Positions 34,655-44,198 of a DNA stretch of 64,000 nt are shown piece after piece; position 1 is the stretch's first letter, and each line of letters begins with the position of its first letter. This stretch comes from Marinobacterium sp. Its GTDB lineage: Bacteria; Pseudomonadota; Gammaproteobacteria; Pseudomonadales; Balneatricaceae. Location: assembly GCA_030602245.1 (NCBI GenBank), contig JAUWAC010000006.1, positions 1 through 64,000 of the forward strand, read 5' to 3'. The position numbers were made by a program, and so were the translations under genes. The notes beneath the pieces were generated by a model, which was not told the DNA's origin, did no database searches, and saw only the letters and a program-made list of their open reading frames with translations.

Positions 34655-35509
34655 ATCAAGACAATATTCCGAGGGGGGGCACCGCGTGCCCTCTTTGTCG
34701 TTCTGATACTGATGGCGTTGCTGCTGATCGTCGCCGACCTGAACTGGTCGAAGATGCGCGAGGGGCGTGCCTGGCTGTCGCTGGTGGTGACGCCGTTGCA
34801 GTGGCTGGTCGACCTGCCCTCGCGTGCGGCGGATAATCTGTCCACCGTGTTTGTCAGCCGTGCCACCCTGATCAGTGATAACGAGCGCTTGCGCTCGGAG
34901 GCGCTGTTGCTCGAGCGCAAGGTGCAGCAGAACGCGGCGCTGATGGCCGAGAACATTCGCCTGCGCGAGCTGCTCAGTGCCAGCCGCCGGGTACAGGAAC
35001 CGGTCAAGCTGGCCGAGCTGATCGGCGTCAATCCGGATCCGTTCCAGCACGAAGTGATTCTGAATCGCGGCTCCGAAGACGGCGTCTACTCCGGCCAGCC
35101 GGTACTCGATGCCGGCGGCGTTATGGGCCAGGTGGTGTCCCTGTCGCACTACACCTCTCGGGTGATGCTGATCACCGATGCGCGGGCGGCGATTCCGGTG
35201 GAGGTCAACCGCAACGGCTTTCGTGCCATCGCGCTGGGCAAGGGCGTGCTCGACGAGCTGGAGCTGGAACATGTGGCCGATACCGCCGATGTGCGCGTCG
35301 GTGATCTGCTGGTGACATCGGGGCTGGCCGGGCGCTTCCCGCGCGGCTATCCGGTGGCGGAAGTGACCGAGGTAATCCGCGACCCCGGGCAGCAGTTCGT
35401 GCAGGTGCGTGCGCGCCCGGCGGCACGGCTCGACAAGAGCCGTCATCTGCTGCTGGTCGAGCACGAGGCGCGGCCGGCCGAGATCCCCCCGGAGGCGGCC
35501 GATGAGTGA
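34655..35509 (+). CDS. mreC: Rod-shape-determining protein MreC, unusual start
   Basis: A 284-residue MreC, a periplasmic scaffold of the elongasome with one membrane span (ALFVVLILMALLLIVADLNW, about 11-30). A coiled coil follows (about 70-110, SDNERLRSEALLLERKVQ...NIRLRELL), then two beta-barrel domains. The first ATG in frame, 34712, would cut the membrane span in half. Upstream codons still read IKTIFRGGAPRALF, matching the family's IKPLF-type N terminus, with GGAGG six bases before the ATC at 34655. I therefore place the start there, as an ATC or a mutated GTG (GTT at 34652). The stop overlaps mreD by 8 bases. Confidence 0.8.
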   Translation: MKTIFRGGAPRALFVVLILMALLLIVADLNWSKMREGRAWLSLVVTPLQWLVDLPSRAADNLSTVFVSRATLISDNERLRSEALLLERKVQQNAALMAENIRLRELLSASRRVQEPVKLAELIGVNPDPFQHEVILNRGSEDGVYSGQPVLDAGGVMGQVVSLSHYTSRVMLITDARAAIPVEVNRNGFRAIALGKGVLDELELEHVADTADVRVGDLLVTSGLAGRFPRGYPVAEVTEVIRDPGQQFVQVRARPAARLDKSRHLLLVEHEARPAEIPPEAADE

Positions 35510-35990
35510 CGAGCGCGCCGGTGGCGGGCTGATCATTTTCGGAACCTTTATTGTCGGGCTGGTGCTGAGCCAGATTCCGATGCCAGACATGCTGACCTGG
35601 GCGCGTCCGGCCTGGGTGTTGCTGGTGCTGATCTACTGGGTGATGGCGCTGCCGCACCGCATCAGCCTGGGCAGTGCTTTTGTGCTCGGTCTGGTGATGG
35701 ATCTGGTGCGGGGCAGTGTGCTCGGGCTGAATGCCCTGTCGATGACGATCATCGCGTTTCTGGTGCTGGTGCTGTACAAGCGCATGCGTATGTTCCCGCT
35801 CTGGCAGCAGTCCGGTCTGATTCTGGTGCTGGTCGGCATCAATCAGCTGCTGTTCCACTGGATGCAGGGAATCACCGGGACCACCAGCGACTCCCTGTTG
35901 TTTCTGTTGCCGGCGGCGATCAGCGCACTGGTCTGGCCGTGGCTGTTCCTGCTGCTGCGCAGTATTCGGCGCCTGTTCCGTATCAGCTGA
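35502..35990 (+). CDS. mreD: Rod-shape-determining membrane protein MreD
   Basis: A 162-residue hydrophobic inner-membrane protein with about five to six helices. It is typical of MreD: IPMPDMLTWARPAWVLLVLIYW, HRISLGSAFVLGLVMDLVRGSVLG, and a basic C-terminal RSIRRLFRIS. It partners MreC in the elongation complex. The ATG at 35502 lies within the end of mreC, with an upstream GGAGG, indicating coupled translation. Confidence 0.95.
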   Translation: MSDERAGGGLIIFGTFIVGLVLSQIPMPDMLTWARPAWVLLVLIYWVMALPHRISLGSAFVLGLVMDLVRGSVLGLNALSMTIIAFLVLVLYKRMRMFPLWQQSGLILVLVGINQLLFHWMQGITGTTSDSLLFLLPAAISALVWPWLFLLLRSIRRLFRIS

Positions 35991-36001
35991 AAGGAGACCT
36001 C

Positions 36002-36601
36002 ATGTCCGATCTGATTCTTGCATCCGCCTCGCCCCGTCGTCGCGAGCTGCTGGAGCAGATCGGTGTGCCGCACCGTGTGGTGCCGGTACACCTGGATGAA
36101 AGCGTGCGTCCCGGCGAGTTGCCACTGGATTATGTCGAACGGCTGGCGCGGGAAAAGGCGCAGGCCGGCTTTCTCACGGCGGGCGCGGTGGCTCCGGCAC
36201 TGGGCTCGGATACCGCGGTGATCCTCGATGGCGAAATACTGGGCAAGCCACGCGATGAAGAGGATGCCGTACGCACGCTGCTGCGTTTGTCGGGGCGACG
36301 CCATCAGGTGATGACCGGGGTGGCTGTTGCCGATGGGGAACAATGTCTGGCCGACGTCGTCATAACCGAAGTGAGCTTTGTTGCCTTCGATGAGGCCACC
36401 GCGCGCGCCTACTGGGCCAGTGGCGAGCCCTGCGACAAGGCCGGCAGTTACGGGATTCAGGGGCTGGGCGGCGTATTGGTGGAGGCGATCAGTGGCAGTT
36501 ACTCGGCCGTCGTCGGTCTGCCGCTGGCCCAGACAGCTGCGCTGTTGCAGCGGTTTGGTATCGAGGTCTGGCAACCGCTGCGGCACGGGCACAGAGCATA
36601 G
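36002..36601 (+). CDS. maf: Maf-family nucleotide pyrophosphatase (YhdE type)
   Basis: A 199-residue Maf protein with the family's LILASASPRRRELLEQIG start, the SDTAVILDGEILGKPRD active-site region and KAGSYGIQGLGG. The mreBCD-linked group hydrolyses dTTP, UTP and modified pyrimidine nucleotides and affects septum formation. It begins 11 bases after mreD, preceded by AAGGAG, and is 33 bases from rng, in the conserved mre-maf-rng order. Confidence 0.95.
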   Translation: MSDLILASASPRRRELLEQIGVPHRVVPVHLDESVRPGELPLDYVERLAREKAQAGFLTAGAVAPALGSDTAVILDGEILGKPRDEEDAVRTLLRLSGRRHQVMTGVAVADGEQCLADVVITEVSFVAFDEATARAYWASGEPCDKAGSYGIQGLGGVLVEAISGSYSAVVGLPLAQTAALLQRFGIEVWQPLRHGHRA

Positions 36602-36634
36602 ACACAGAACAGAGCGAGCAGTAAGGGAAGCGGC

Positions 36635-38101
36635 ATGGGTGAAGAGATTCTGATCAACTTTACGCCGATGGAAACGCGGGTCGCGGTGATCGAAAACGGC
36701 ATGCCGCAGGAGATCTACGTCGAACGCGTCAAGCGGCGCGGCATCGTCGGCAACATCTACAAGGGCAAGGTGGTCCGCGTGTTGCCCGGTATGCAGGCGG
36801 CGTTTGTCGATATCGGCCTCGAGCGCGCCGCCTTCATCCACGTCGACGAAGTGGTCGATCAGAGTCAGAGCGGCGAGCGCGGCAGTGTTTCGATCGCGCA
36901 GGTGCTGCGCGAAGGGCAGTCACTGCTGGTGCAGGTGACCAAGGACCCGATCGGAACCAAGGGCGCGCGTCTGACCACCCACCTGTCGATTCCGTCACGC
37001 TATCTGGTGCTGATGCCGGGCAGCTCCCATATCGGCGTGTCCCAACGCATCGAAGACCCGGAGGAGCGCGAACGTCTGCGCGGCCTGATTCAGCAGCTGA
37101 CCTCGGAAGAGGGGGAAGAGAGTGACTGTGGCTTTATCCTGCGCACCGTTGCCGAGCGTGTCAGCAGTGCCGAGCTGGCGGCGGATATTCAGTTTCTGCG
37201 CCGGCTGTGGGATTCAATTCAGGCCCGTATCGCCAAGGCGCAGGCGCCGGCGGCCGTTTACGAAGATCTGCCGCTGAACATGCGGGCGCTGCGTGACATG
37301 GCGCACGCCGGCGTCGAGCGGATCCGCATCGACTCCCGCGAAACCTACCAGCGGGCGGTCGATTTTGCTCGCTCTCTGGTGCCCGAAATCGAGGAGAAAC
37401 TGGAGTATTACCCGGGCGAGCGCCCGATCTTCGATCTGTTCAATGTCGAAGAGGAGATCCAGAAGGCGCTTGGCCGCAAAGTGGAACTCAAGTCCGGTGG
37501 CTACCTGATCTTCGACCAGACCGAAGCGATGACCACCGTCGATGTGAACACCGGTGCCTTTGTCGGTCATCGCAATCTGGAAGAAACCATCTTCAAGACC
37601 AATCTCGAGGCGGCGACGGCGATCGGCCGGCAGCTGCGTCTGCGCAACCTCGGCGGCATCATCATCATCGACTTCATCGATATGGAAGATGTGGATCATC
37701 AGCGCCAGGTGCTGCGCACGCTCGAACGCGTGCTGGAGAAGGACTACGCCAAGTGCAAGGTCACCGGTGTGTCTGAGCTCGGGCTGGTCGAGATGACGCG
37801 CAAACGTACCCGTGAAAGCCTCGAGCAGGTGCTCTGTGAGCCCTGTCCTCAGTGCGAGGGACGTGGCTCGATCCGCACTGCCGAGACGGTCTGCTACGAA
37901 ATTTTCCGCGAGATTCTGCGCCAGCACCGCGCCTACGACACCGAGGGCTATCTGGTACTGGCCAACCAGCGAGTCGTCGATTATCTGCTCGACGACGCCT
38001 CCGATCATGTGGCCGAGCTTGAAGTGTTCATCGGCAAGACGATTCGCTTCCAGGTCGAGCCGATGTACAGCCCTGAACACTTCGACGTCGTTCTGCGCTG
38101 A
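36635..38101 (+). CDS. rng: Ribonuclease G
   Basis: A 488-residue RNase G that processes the 5' end of 16S rRNA and cuts 5'-monophosphate RNAs. It has an S1-like domain (about 35-125, with GNIYKGKVVRVLPGMQAAFVDIG), the 5'-sensor region, and the catalytic DNase I-like segment with TTVDVNTGAFVG and IIIDFIDM. The zinc-link CEPCPQCEGRG follows, with a short C-terminal domain instead of the RNase E scaffold. It follows maf in the mre operon. Confidence 0.97.
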   Translation: MGEEILINFTPMETRVAVIENGMPQEIYVERVKRRGIVGNIYKGKVVRVLPGMQAAFVDIGLERAAFIHVDEVVDQSQSGERGSVSIAQVLREGQSLLVQVTKDPIGTKGARLTTHLSIPSRYLVLMPGSSHIGVSQRIEDPEERERLRGLIQQLTSEEGEESDCGFILRTVAERVSSAELAADIQFLRRLWDSIQARIAKAQAPAAVYEDLPLNMRALRDMAHAGVERIRIDSRETYQRAVDFARSLVPEIEEKLEYYPGERPIFDLFNVEEEIQKALGRKVELKSGGYLIFDQTEAMTTVDVNTGAFVGHRNLEETIFKTNLEAATAIGRQLRLRNLGGIIIIDFIDMEDVDHQRQVLRTLERVLEKDYAKCKVTGVSELGLVEMTRKRTRESLEQVLCEPCPQCEGRGSIRTAETVCYEIFREILRQHRAYDTEGYLVLANQRVVDYLLDDASDHVAELEVFIGKTIRFQVEPMYSPEHFDVVLR

Positions 38102-38115
38102 GGATCGCACCGCTC

Positions 38116-41100
38116 ATGCTGAAAGCATCGGTCAGGCATCTCAGCTGGTGGAGCCTGATGCTGGCGATGGTGCTCGGGCTGGTGCTGCTCGGTCTGCGCG
38201 TCGGCTTGCCCCGTGTTGCCGATTATCGCAGCGATATAGCGCTCTGGCTTGGCGCGCGTCTGGGCGTCGAGCTGGAACTTGGTCGTCTTGAGGCCGGCTG
38301 GTCCGGCTATTATCCCACCCTGGTCGCCGGTGATATCCGCGTACTGAGTGCGGCCGACAGCGGCCCACGCGTTGCGTTGCAGGTTCAGCGTCTCGATCTG
38401 CAGCTGGACCCGTGGCGTTCGCTGCTGCGCTGGCAACCGGTATTTCAGCAGCTGCATCTGAGCGGTGTCAGGGGGCGTTGGCAGCAGCGTGACGGGCGCT
38501 GGCTGCATCGCCCCGGTGTCGGGCAGGGCAGCAGCGGGCTGACCGCCAATGGCTGGCAGACGCTGCTGGCGCTGGCGCTGAGCCAGCCGGAGGTTCGCGT
38601 CAGTGATGCGATGCTGGAGCTGGCACCGGAGCAGGGGGCGGTGCGCACGCTGCGCGGCATCCACGCCTTGCTGGAGAATCTGGATCAGCAGCATCAGCTC
38701 AGCGGCGAACTGCGGGTGGAGGAGCTGGGCGAGGACACGCGGCTGGCATTTGCGGTGCAGTTTGAGGGCGTGCCGACCGATCCGCTGCACGGGGAGTTTC
38801 CATTCTATCTGAAGCTGGATTCGCTGGGGCCGGAGCTGTTTCATCTGGTCGATGTGGAGCTGCCGCTGACACAGCTGCGTGCCGGTACCGAGTTCTGGGG
38901 GCTGTGGCGCGACGGACGGCTGACGTCGTTGCAGGGACGGCTCGCCGTCGGCGCGCTGGAATACGGTGAGGCGGCGCAACAGGTCAGCCTGAACAACAGT
39001 TATCTGGATTTCGCGCTGCTGCCGAAACAGCAGGGCTATCAGCTGCAGCTGAACGATATCGTGCTCAATACCGCCGACAGTCGGCTGGAGCTGGCACAGC
39101 TGCTGCTCGAGGGGCGCTGGCGTGACGGTCGCGTCGTGCCCGAGCGTATCGCCGTGCCGCAGCTGGAGCTGGCGCCGCTGACACAGTGGCTGTCCGGACA
39201 GCCACTGCTGCCGGAGTCGATTCGCACGACACTGGTGGCGCTGGCGCCACAGGGGCAGCTCGCCAACCTGACGCTGGCGTGGCCGGAAACAGGGGATTGG
39301 CAGCGGGCGCAGTTGCGTGCGGATGCGCATCGGCTCGGAGTCGAAGCCTATTTCGGTGCGCCGCAGATTCGGGGGGCCTCCGGTCTGATCGAAGCCTCCC
39401 TGCAGGGGGGGACACTGCATCTGCAGTCTGACGATTTCTCACTGCACTTTCCCAAACTGTACCGCGATGGCTGGCAATTCACGCGCGCGGATGGCCGCAT
39501 CCACTGGCAGCTGCGCCCGGGGGCTGCGCTGATCAACAGCGAACTGCTGCATCTGGGCGATGACAGCGTGTCGGCAGCGGGACGCTTCAGCATCGATATT
39601 CCCTACGCGCGGGAGCAGCAGACCGAGCTGACGCTGCTGATCGGCATGACCGATAGCGATGGCCGTCAGGCGCAGCGCTTCACACCGCCGCGGGAAGTGG
39701 GCGAGGCGCTGCATCACTGGCTCGGTCAGGCGATCGAGGGCGGTCAGGTGCGCCAGGCGGGCTTTCTGCTGCACGGCGGCACCCGCCGGTTGGCGTCACG
39801 GCAACCGCCGAGTGTGCAGCTGTTCTTCGATATCGGTCAGGCGCGCCTGAATTACGATCCGGCCTGGCCGGTGGTGTCCGATGCTGACCTGTTCCTGTAT
39901 ATCCGTAACGGCGATCTGCGCGTGGACCTGCGGCAAGGTCGCGTCATGGACTCAGATATTCGCGGTGGCTGGGCCTACAAACCGCTGCACCAGGATGCGC
40001 TGCAGGTCGTTGCGCAACTGCAGGGGCCGGCGCAGGATGTGCCGGCGCTGCTGCGTTCTGAACCGCTGAATCAGAGTGTCGGTCAGGCGCTGGGCGACTG
40101 GCAGCTGGAAGGGCAGCTGGAGGCGCTGCTGGAACTGTCGATTCCGGTCAGGGGCGATGCGCGGACACCGATGGTATCGGTCGATGCCCGGCTCAGCGAT
40201 GGCGTCATGGGCTCAGCGGCGCTGGGCTTGCAGATCGAGGCGCTGAATGGGCCGTTGCGCTATGGCAGCGCGACCGGGCTGGCCGGAGGTCCGTTGCAGG
40301 GACGTCTGCTCGATCATCCGCTGCAGGGCTCGATCGCAACCGATGAGGGGGGTACCCGGATTGCGCTGGGCGGGCGGGCGCCGCTGGCGGCGCTCAAACA
40401 GTGGCTGGCGCTGGATGCGCTGCGCCCGGTCACCGGCGAGCTGCCGTACGAGGCCCGGCTGCAATTGTGTAACGGGCGCGCGGATTGTCAGAGCCGGTTT
40501 GAGCTGCACTCGGATCTGGACGGCACGGCCGTGGATCTGCCCGGCGGGTATGGACTGGCGGCGGATCAGCAGGGCGCGCTGCAGCTGACGCTGGCGCTCG
40601 ACAGCCGGCAGCTGGATTTCAGCTACCTGAATCGCCTGCACGGACGCTTCGATCTGGCGGCGTCAGACACCCGTGGCACTCTGCGTTTCGGTGCCGGCAC
40701 ACCGAGCCTGTATGACGGCAACGGGCTGCGTATCGAAGGGGCGTTGCCGGTACTGGACGTCAGTGATCTGGTGGCGCTGCAGGCGCGTTTCAGCGTGCAG
40801 AGCGACGTTCAGGAGCAGAGCGGAGCGTCGGCGGCAGATGCGCTGGGCGGTCTGCGCCAGCTGGATCTTGAAATCGGTGAACTGCACGCCGGGGCGTTGC
40901 GCACCGGCCCGCTGACGGCGCGCCTCGAACCGGCGGCGCAGGGCTGGCTGCTGCAGCTGGACGGTGAACAGGTGCAGGGCGAGGTGCGGATGCCGACGGC
41001 GCAGCCGGTGGCGGTCGCGTTGTCGCGGCTGAGGCTGCGCAAGGCCGAAGCGGTAGCGGCCGAGCCGCAGCCGGAGAGGGCGCAGGATGACGCCGAATGG

Positions 41101-41946
41101 ACCCGTTTCGACACGCTGCCGGAGATCGACCTGAATATCGGTGAGCTGATCTGGGATGGCCGCGCGTTGGGGCGCTGGCAGGCGCAGCTGCGCCCGGATG
41201 GGGATCATCTGCGTATCCGTGGCATCGAGGCGATCATGGGGCAGCTGGCTCTGCGCGGCGAGTTGAACTGGCTGCAGGGCAGTAACCCCCATACCGGTCT
41301 GACGCTGAAGGTTCAGGGCGAGGATATCGGCGAGCAGCTGGTGCAGTGGCAGCTCGACAAGGTGCTGGAAAGTGAACAGCTCGACGCCAGTCTGCAGCTG
41401 GAGTGGCCCGGCGCCCCCTGGCAGCTGAAAGCCTCGGGGCTCGATGGCGCGGTACAGTTCACACTCAAGGATGGGCGCCTGATCGAGTCCGGCAACAGCG
41501 CCAATCTGCTGCGGGTGTTCGGCATTCTGAACTTCAATACGCTGGGGCGTCGTCTGCGGCTGGATTTCAGTGACCTGTTCAAGAAGGGGGTGGCCTTCGA
41601 CCGCCTGCAGGGGGATTACCGTATCGACAACGGGGTCGCCCACACGGTGGAGCCGTTGCAGATGCAGGGGCCGTCGGCGAACCTGCAGGCGCGCGGTTCA
41701 CTGAACTTCAGCGACGAAACCGTCGACAAGGAGATGGAAGTGGTGCTGCCGCTGACCAGCAATGTGCCGTTTGCGGCGGTGCTGCTGGGCGCCCCCCAGG
41801 TGGCCGGCGCCGTGTTCCTGATCGACAAGCTGATCGGCGACAAGCTGGAGCGGGTGACCACACTGCGCTATCGCATCAGCGGTGACTGGGGTGATCCGCA
41901 GGTGGAGCTGCAGACCCAGCCGCCGCAGCCGGCCGGGCAGCCGTAA
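38116..41946 (+). CDS. yhdP: YhdP-family AsmA-like envelope protein
   Basis: A 1276-residue AsmA-like protein. It has one N-terminal membrane span (about 10-32), then a very long periplasmic repeating-beta-groove body of the kind proposed to bridge inner and outer membranes for phospholipid transport (YhdP, TamB, YdbH). The DUF3971 region occupies the first half, and the AsmA-type C terminus includes LRVFGILNFNTLGRRL and GPSANLQARGSLNFS. It starts 14 bases after rng. The usual next gene, tldD, is missing; darP ends convergently 7 bases away. Confidence 0.93.
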   Translation: MLKASVRHLSWWSLMLAMVLGLVLLGLRVGLPRVADYRSDIALWLGARLGVELELGRLEAGWSGYYPTLVAGDIRVLSAADSGPRVALQVQRLDLQLDPWRSLLRWQPVFQQLHLSGVRGRWQQRDGRWLHRPGVGQGSSGLTANGWQTLLALALSQPEVRVSDAMLELAPEQGAVRTLRGIHALLENLDQQHQLSGELRVEELGEDTRLAFAVQFEGVPTDPLHGEFPFYLKLDSLGPELFHLVDVELPLTQLRAGTEFWGLWRDGRLTSLQGRLAVGALEYGEAAQQVSLNNSYLDFALLPKQQGYQLQLNDIVLNTADSRLELAQLLLEGRWRDGRVVPERIAVPQLELAPLTQWLSGQPLLPESIRTTLVALAPQGQLANLTLAWPETGDWQRAQLRADAHRLGVEAYFGAPQIRGASGLIEASLQGGTLHLQSDDFSLHFPKLYRDGWQFTRADGRIHWQLRPGAALINSELLHLGDDSVSAAGRFSIDIPYAREQQTELTLLIGMTDSDGRQAQRFTPPREVGEALHHWLGQAIEGGQVRQAGFLLHGGTRRLASRQPPSVQLFFDIGQARLNYDPAWPVVSDADLFLYIRNGDLRVDLRQGRVMDSDIRGGWAYKPLHQDALQVVAQLQGPAQDVPALLRSEPLNQSVGQALGDWQLEGQLEALLELSIPVRGDARTPMVSVDARLSDGVMGSAALGLQIEALNGPLRYGSATGLAGGPLQGRLLDHPLQGSIATDEGGTRIALGGRAPLAALKQWLALDALRPVTGELPYEARLQLCNGRADCQSRFELHSDLDGTAVDLPGGYGLAADQQGALQLTLALDSRQLDFSYLNRLHGRFDLAASDTRGTLRFGAGTPSLYDGNGLRIEGALPVLDVSDLVALQARFSVQSDVQEQSGASAADALGGLRQLDLEIGELHAGALRTGPLTARLEPAAQGWLLQLDGEQVQGEVRMPTAQPVAVALSRLRLRKAEAVAAEPQPERAQDDAEWTRFDTLPEIDLNIGELIWDGRALGRWQAQLRPDGDHLRIRGIEAIMGQLALRGELNWLQGSNPHTGLTLKVQGEDIGEQLVQWQLDKVLESEQLDASLQLEWPGAPWQLKASGLDGAVQFTLKDGRLIESGNSANLLRVFGILNFNTLGRRLRLDFSDLFKKGVAFDRLQGDYRIDNGVAHTVEPLQMQGPSANLQARGSLNFSDETVDKEMEVVLPLTSNVPFAAVLLGAPQVAGAVFLIDKLIGDKLERVTTLRYRISGDWGDPQVELQTQPPQPAGQP

Positions 41947-41953
41947 ACAGGGC

Positions 41954-42481
41954 TCAGTCGCGCTCGCTGATCTCACGCAGGTAGCGGAACAGCTTGCGCG
42001 CCTGAGCCGGCGGTTTGTTCTGATCCCGCTCCTTTTTCGCATTGCGCACCAGCTGACGCAGATGTTGCACGTCCACCTGCGGGTGCTCCTCGATGTAGGC
42101 CTGCAAGACGTCGTTGTCACCTGAAATCAGCCGTTCTCGCCACTGCTCGAGGGCATGAAACAGCTGGTTGTGGGCGGCCGAGGCGGAGTCGAAACGGTCG
42201 ACCGCCTCGCGGATCGCTTCCGCATCGGCAGTGCGCATCAGTTTGCCGATAAACTGCAGCTGGCGTTTGCGTGCCCCGTGCGAGCTGATCCGGCGCATCT
42301 CGGCCACGGCGTTGGCCAGGCGCTCGTCCATCGGTACCTGCGCCTGCTGGTCCGGGCGCAGTTCGGTGATCCGTTTGCCCAGTTCCTGCAGGGCTTCCAT
42401 TTCGCGTTTGACCTGAGAGCGGCTTGGCGGCAACTGTTCGTCGTCAAAGCCGTGCAGGTTATCTGTATCGAAGTCGCTCAT
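41954..42481 (-). CDS. darP: Ribosome-associated protein DarP (YjgA, DUF615)
   Basis: A 175-residue charged, mainly helical protein of the YjgA/DUF615 family, which associates with late 50S ribosomal precursors. Family marks are PPSRSQVKREMEALQELGKRI, SHGARKRQLQFIGKLMR and the C-terminal RKLFRYLREI. The ATG at 42481 starts the usual acidic leader MSDFDTDN. It lies 4 bases after mgtE on the same strand and ends against yhdP. In many relatives it sits between tldD and pmbA, neither of which is present here. Confidence 0.93.
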   Translation of the reverse strand: MSDFDTDNLHGFDDEQLPPSRSQVKREMEALQELGKRITELRPDQQAQVPMDERLANAVAEMRRISSHGARKRQLQFIGKLMRTADAEAIREAVDRFDSASAAHNQLFHALEQWRERLISGDNDVLQAYIEEHPQVDVQHLRQLVRNAKKERDQNKPPAQARKLFRYLREISERD

Positions 42482-42485
42482 CGTC

Positions 42486-43838
42486 TCAACCAAAAAACAG
42501 GGTCGCCAGACCCAGAAATGCAAAGAATCCGACCACATCGGTAATCGTGGTCAGCAACACGCTGCCGGCCAGCGCCGGATCGATACCGGCGGCCTTCAAC
42601 GTCATCGGCAGCAGGGTGCCGGCGATGGCACCGGCCAGCAGATTGATGACGATGGCCAGTGCGATCACCAGACTGACGGTGGTATCACCAAACCAGACAC
42701 TGGCCACGACCGCAACCACCACGGCCCAGAGCAGGCCGTTCAGCAGGCCGGCTATGAGCTCACGGTTGAACAGCCAGCCGATGTTGGCGCGTTCAATCTG
42801 TCCCAGCGCCTGACCGCGAATTACCAGCGTCAGGGTCTGGCTGCCGGCGATGCCGCCCATCGACGCGACAATCGGCATCAGCACCGCCAGTGCCACGACC
42901 TGTTCCAGTGTCGCTTCAAACAGGCCGATCACGGCGGAGGCGATAAACGCGGTGATCAGGTTGATGCCCAGCCAGACCGCGCGGCGGCGGGTGGTACGCA
43001 GCACCGGGGCGAACGTATCGGCGTCGTCGTCGAGACCGGCCATGCTCATCAGGGAGTGGTCGGCATCCTCGCGGATGACGTCGACGACGTCGTCGATGGT
43101 GATACGCCCGAGCAGTTTGCCGTGCTCGTCGATGACCGGCGCCGAGACCAGATCCTGATCCTCGAACAGACGCGCCACCTCCTGTTCCGGCATGTCGGCC
43201 GGGATGCCGTCCAGCTCGGTATGCATGATCTCACGCACCATCACCTGCGGGTCAGCGGTGAGCAGTCGGGTCAGCGGCAGCGTGCCGATATAGGAGTCCT
43301 TGCGGCTGACGACGAACAGGCTGTCGGTGGAGTGCGGTACCTCGTTGTGACGGCGCAGGTAGCGCAGTACGGTCTCGACGGTGATGTCGGGCCGGATCGT
43401 CACCGTATCGGTGTTCATCAGGCCGCCGGCGGTATCCTCCGGGTAGGAGAGCAGCTTCTCAACGCGCTTGCGGTTCTGCTTGTCCATGATCCGCAGCAGC
43501 TCTTTCATGACCCGTTCCGGGAGCTGCTGCAGGACGTCTGCCATGTCGTCGGAGTCGAGCCCTTCGGTCACCAGCAGCAGTTCGCTGGCATCCATGCGGC
43601 TGAGGATATCGGCCTGCACATCATCGCCGAGATGTTGCAGTACCTTGCCTTCGTTCTCCTTGTTGAGCAGGTTCCAGAGGATCTGACGTTCCTTGGGGGG
43701 CGTCTTTTCCAGCAGACGGGCGGCTTCGGCCGGGCGCAGCCCCTTGTTGAGCATGAAGCGGAGCTGGCGGAGTTCTTCACTGCCCAGGGCGCTGGAGAGA
43801 AGATCGAGTTGACTCGGGTTATCCTGCGGGTTGCTCAT
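42486..43838 (-). CDS. mgtE: Magnesium transporter MgtE
   Basis: A 450-residue MgtE Mg2+ channel. The cytosolic N domain (about 20-130) holds the helical repeat with LLEKTPPKERQILWNLL. Two CBS domains (about 135-255) follow, then five membrane helices (about 285-450) with IASMGGIAGSQTLTLVIRG and the pore-region LAGSVLLTTITDVVGFFAFLG. Mg2+ bound between the N and CBS domains closes the pore. It follows ptsO by 66 bases. Confidence 0.95.
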   Translation of the reverse strand: MSNPQDNPSQLDLLSSALGSEELRQLRFMLNKGLRPAEAARLLEKTPPKERQILWNLLNKENEGKVLQHLGDDVQADILSRMDASELLLVTEGLDSDDMADVLQQLPERVMKELLRIMDKQNRKRVEKLLSYPEDTAGGLMNTDTVTIRPDITVETVLRYLRRHNEVPHSTDSLFVVSRKDSYIGTLPLTRLLTADPQVMVREIMHTELDGIPADMPEQEVARLFEDQDLVSAPVIDEHGKLLGRITIDDVVDVIREDADHSLMSMAGLDDDADTFAPVLRTTRRRAVWLGINLITAFIASAVIGLFEATLEQVVALAVLMPIVASMGGIAGSQTLTLVIRGQALGQIERANIGWLFNRELIAGLLNGLLWAVVVAVVASVWFGDTTVSLVIALAIVINLLAGAIAGTLLPMTLKAAGIDPALAGSVLLTTITDVVGFFAFLGLATLFFG

Positions 43839-43904
43839 GGGCGCGCGATCGCTTCAACTGGGGTGACACGGGGGTACAGGCAGTATAGCCGGGGCGGGAG
43901 GCGC

Positions 43905-44174
43905 CTATTCGGGCTCGTCGAAGCGGTTGTTGATCAGGGTTTCGATCGCCTCCATCGCTTCGGTTTCGTCTTCGCCGGCGATACGGAAGGTCAGTTCAGT
44001 GCCCTTGGATGCGGCCAGCATCATCACGGCCATGATGCTCTTGCCATCGACCACACGCCCCTGCTTTTCGATCTTGATCTCGCTGGAGTAGTGACCGGTG
44101 GTGTTGATCAGCTTGGCCGCCGCCCTGGCATGCAGGCCCAGCTTGTTGATGATAGTCAGCTGCTTCTCGATCAT
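43905..44174 (-). CDS. ptsO: Nitrogen PTS phosphocarrier NPr
   Basis: An 89-residue HPr-like protein with the phosphoacceptor His15 in NKLGLHARAAAKL and a conserved Ser46 in DGKSIMAVMML. In the nitrogen PTS it passes phosphate from PtsP to PtsN rather than to sugars. It ends the rpoN-hpf-ptsN-rapZ-ptsO group, 24 bases after rapZ. Confidence 0.96.
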   Translation of the reverse strand: MIEKQLTIINKLGLHARAAAKLINTTGHYSSEIKIEKQGRVVDGKSIMAVMMLAASKGTELTFRIAGEDETEAMEAIETLINNRFDEPE

Positions 44175-44198
44175 CTTGTCCTTGGCTCAAGCGGGGTC

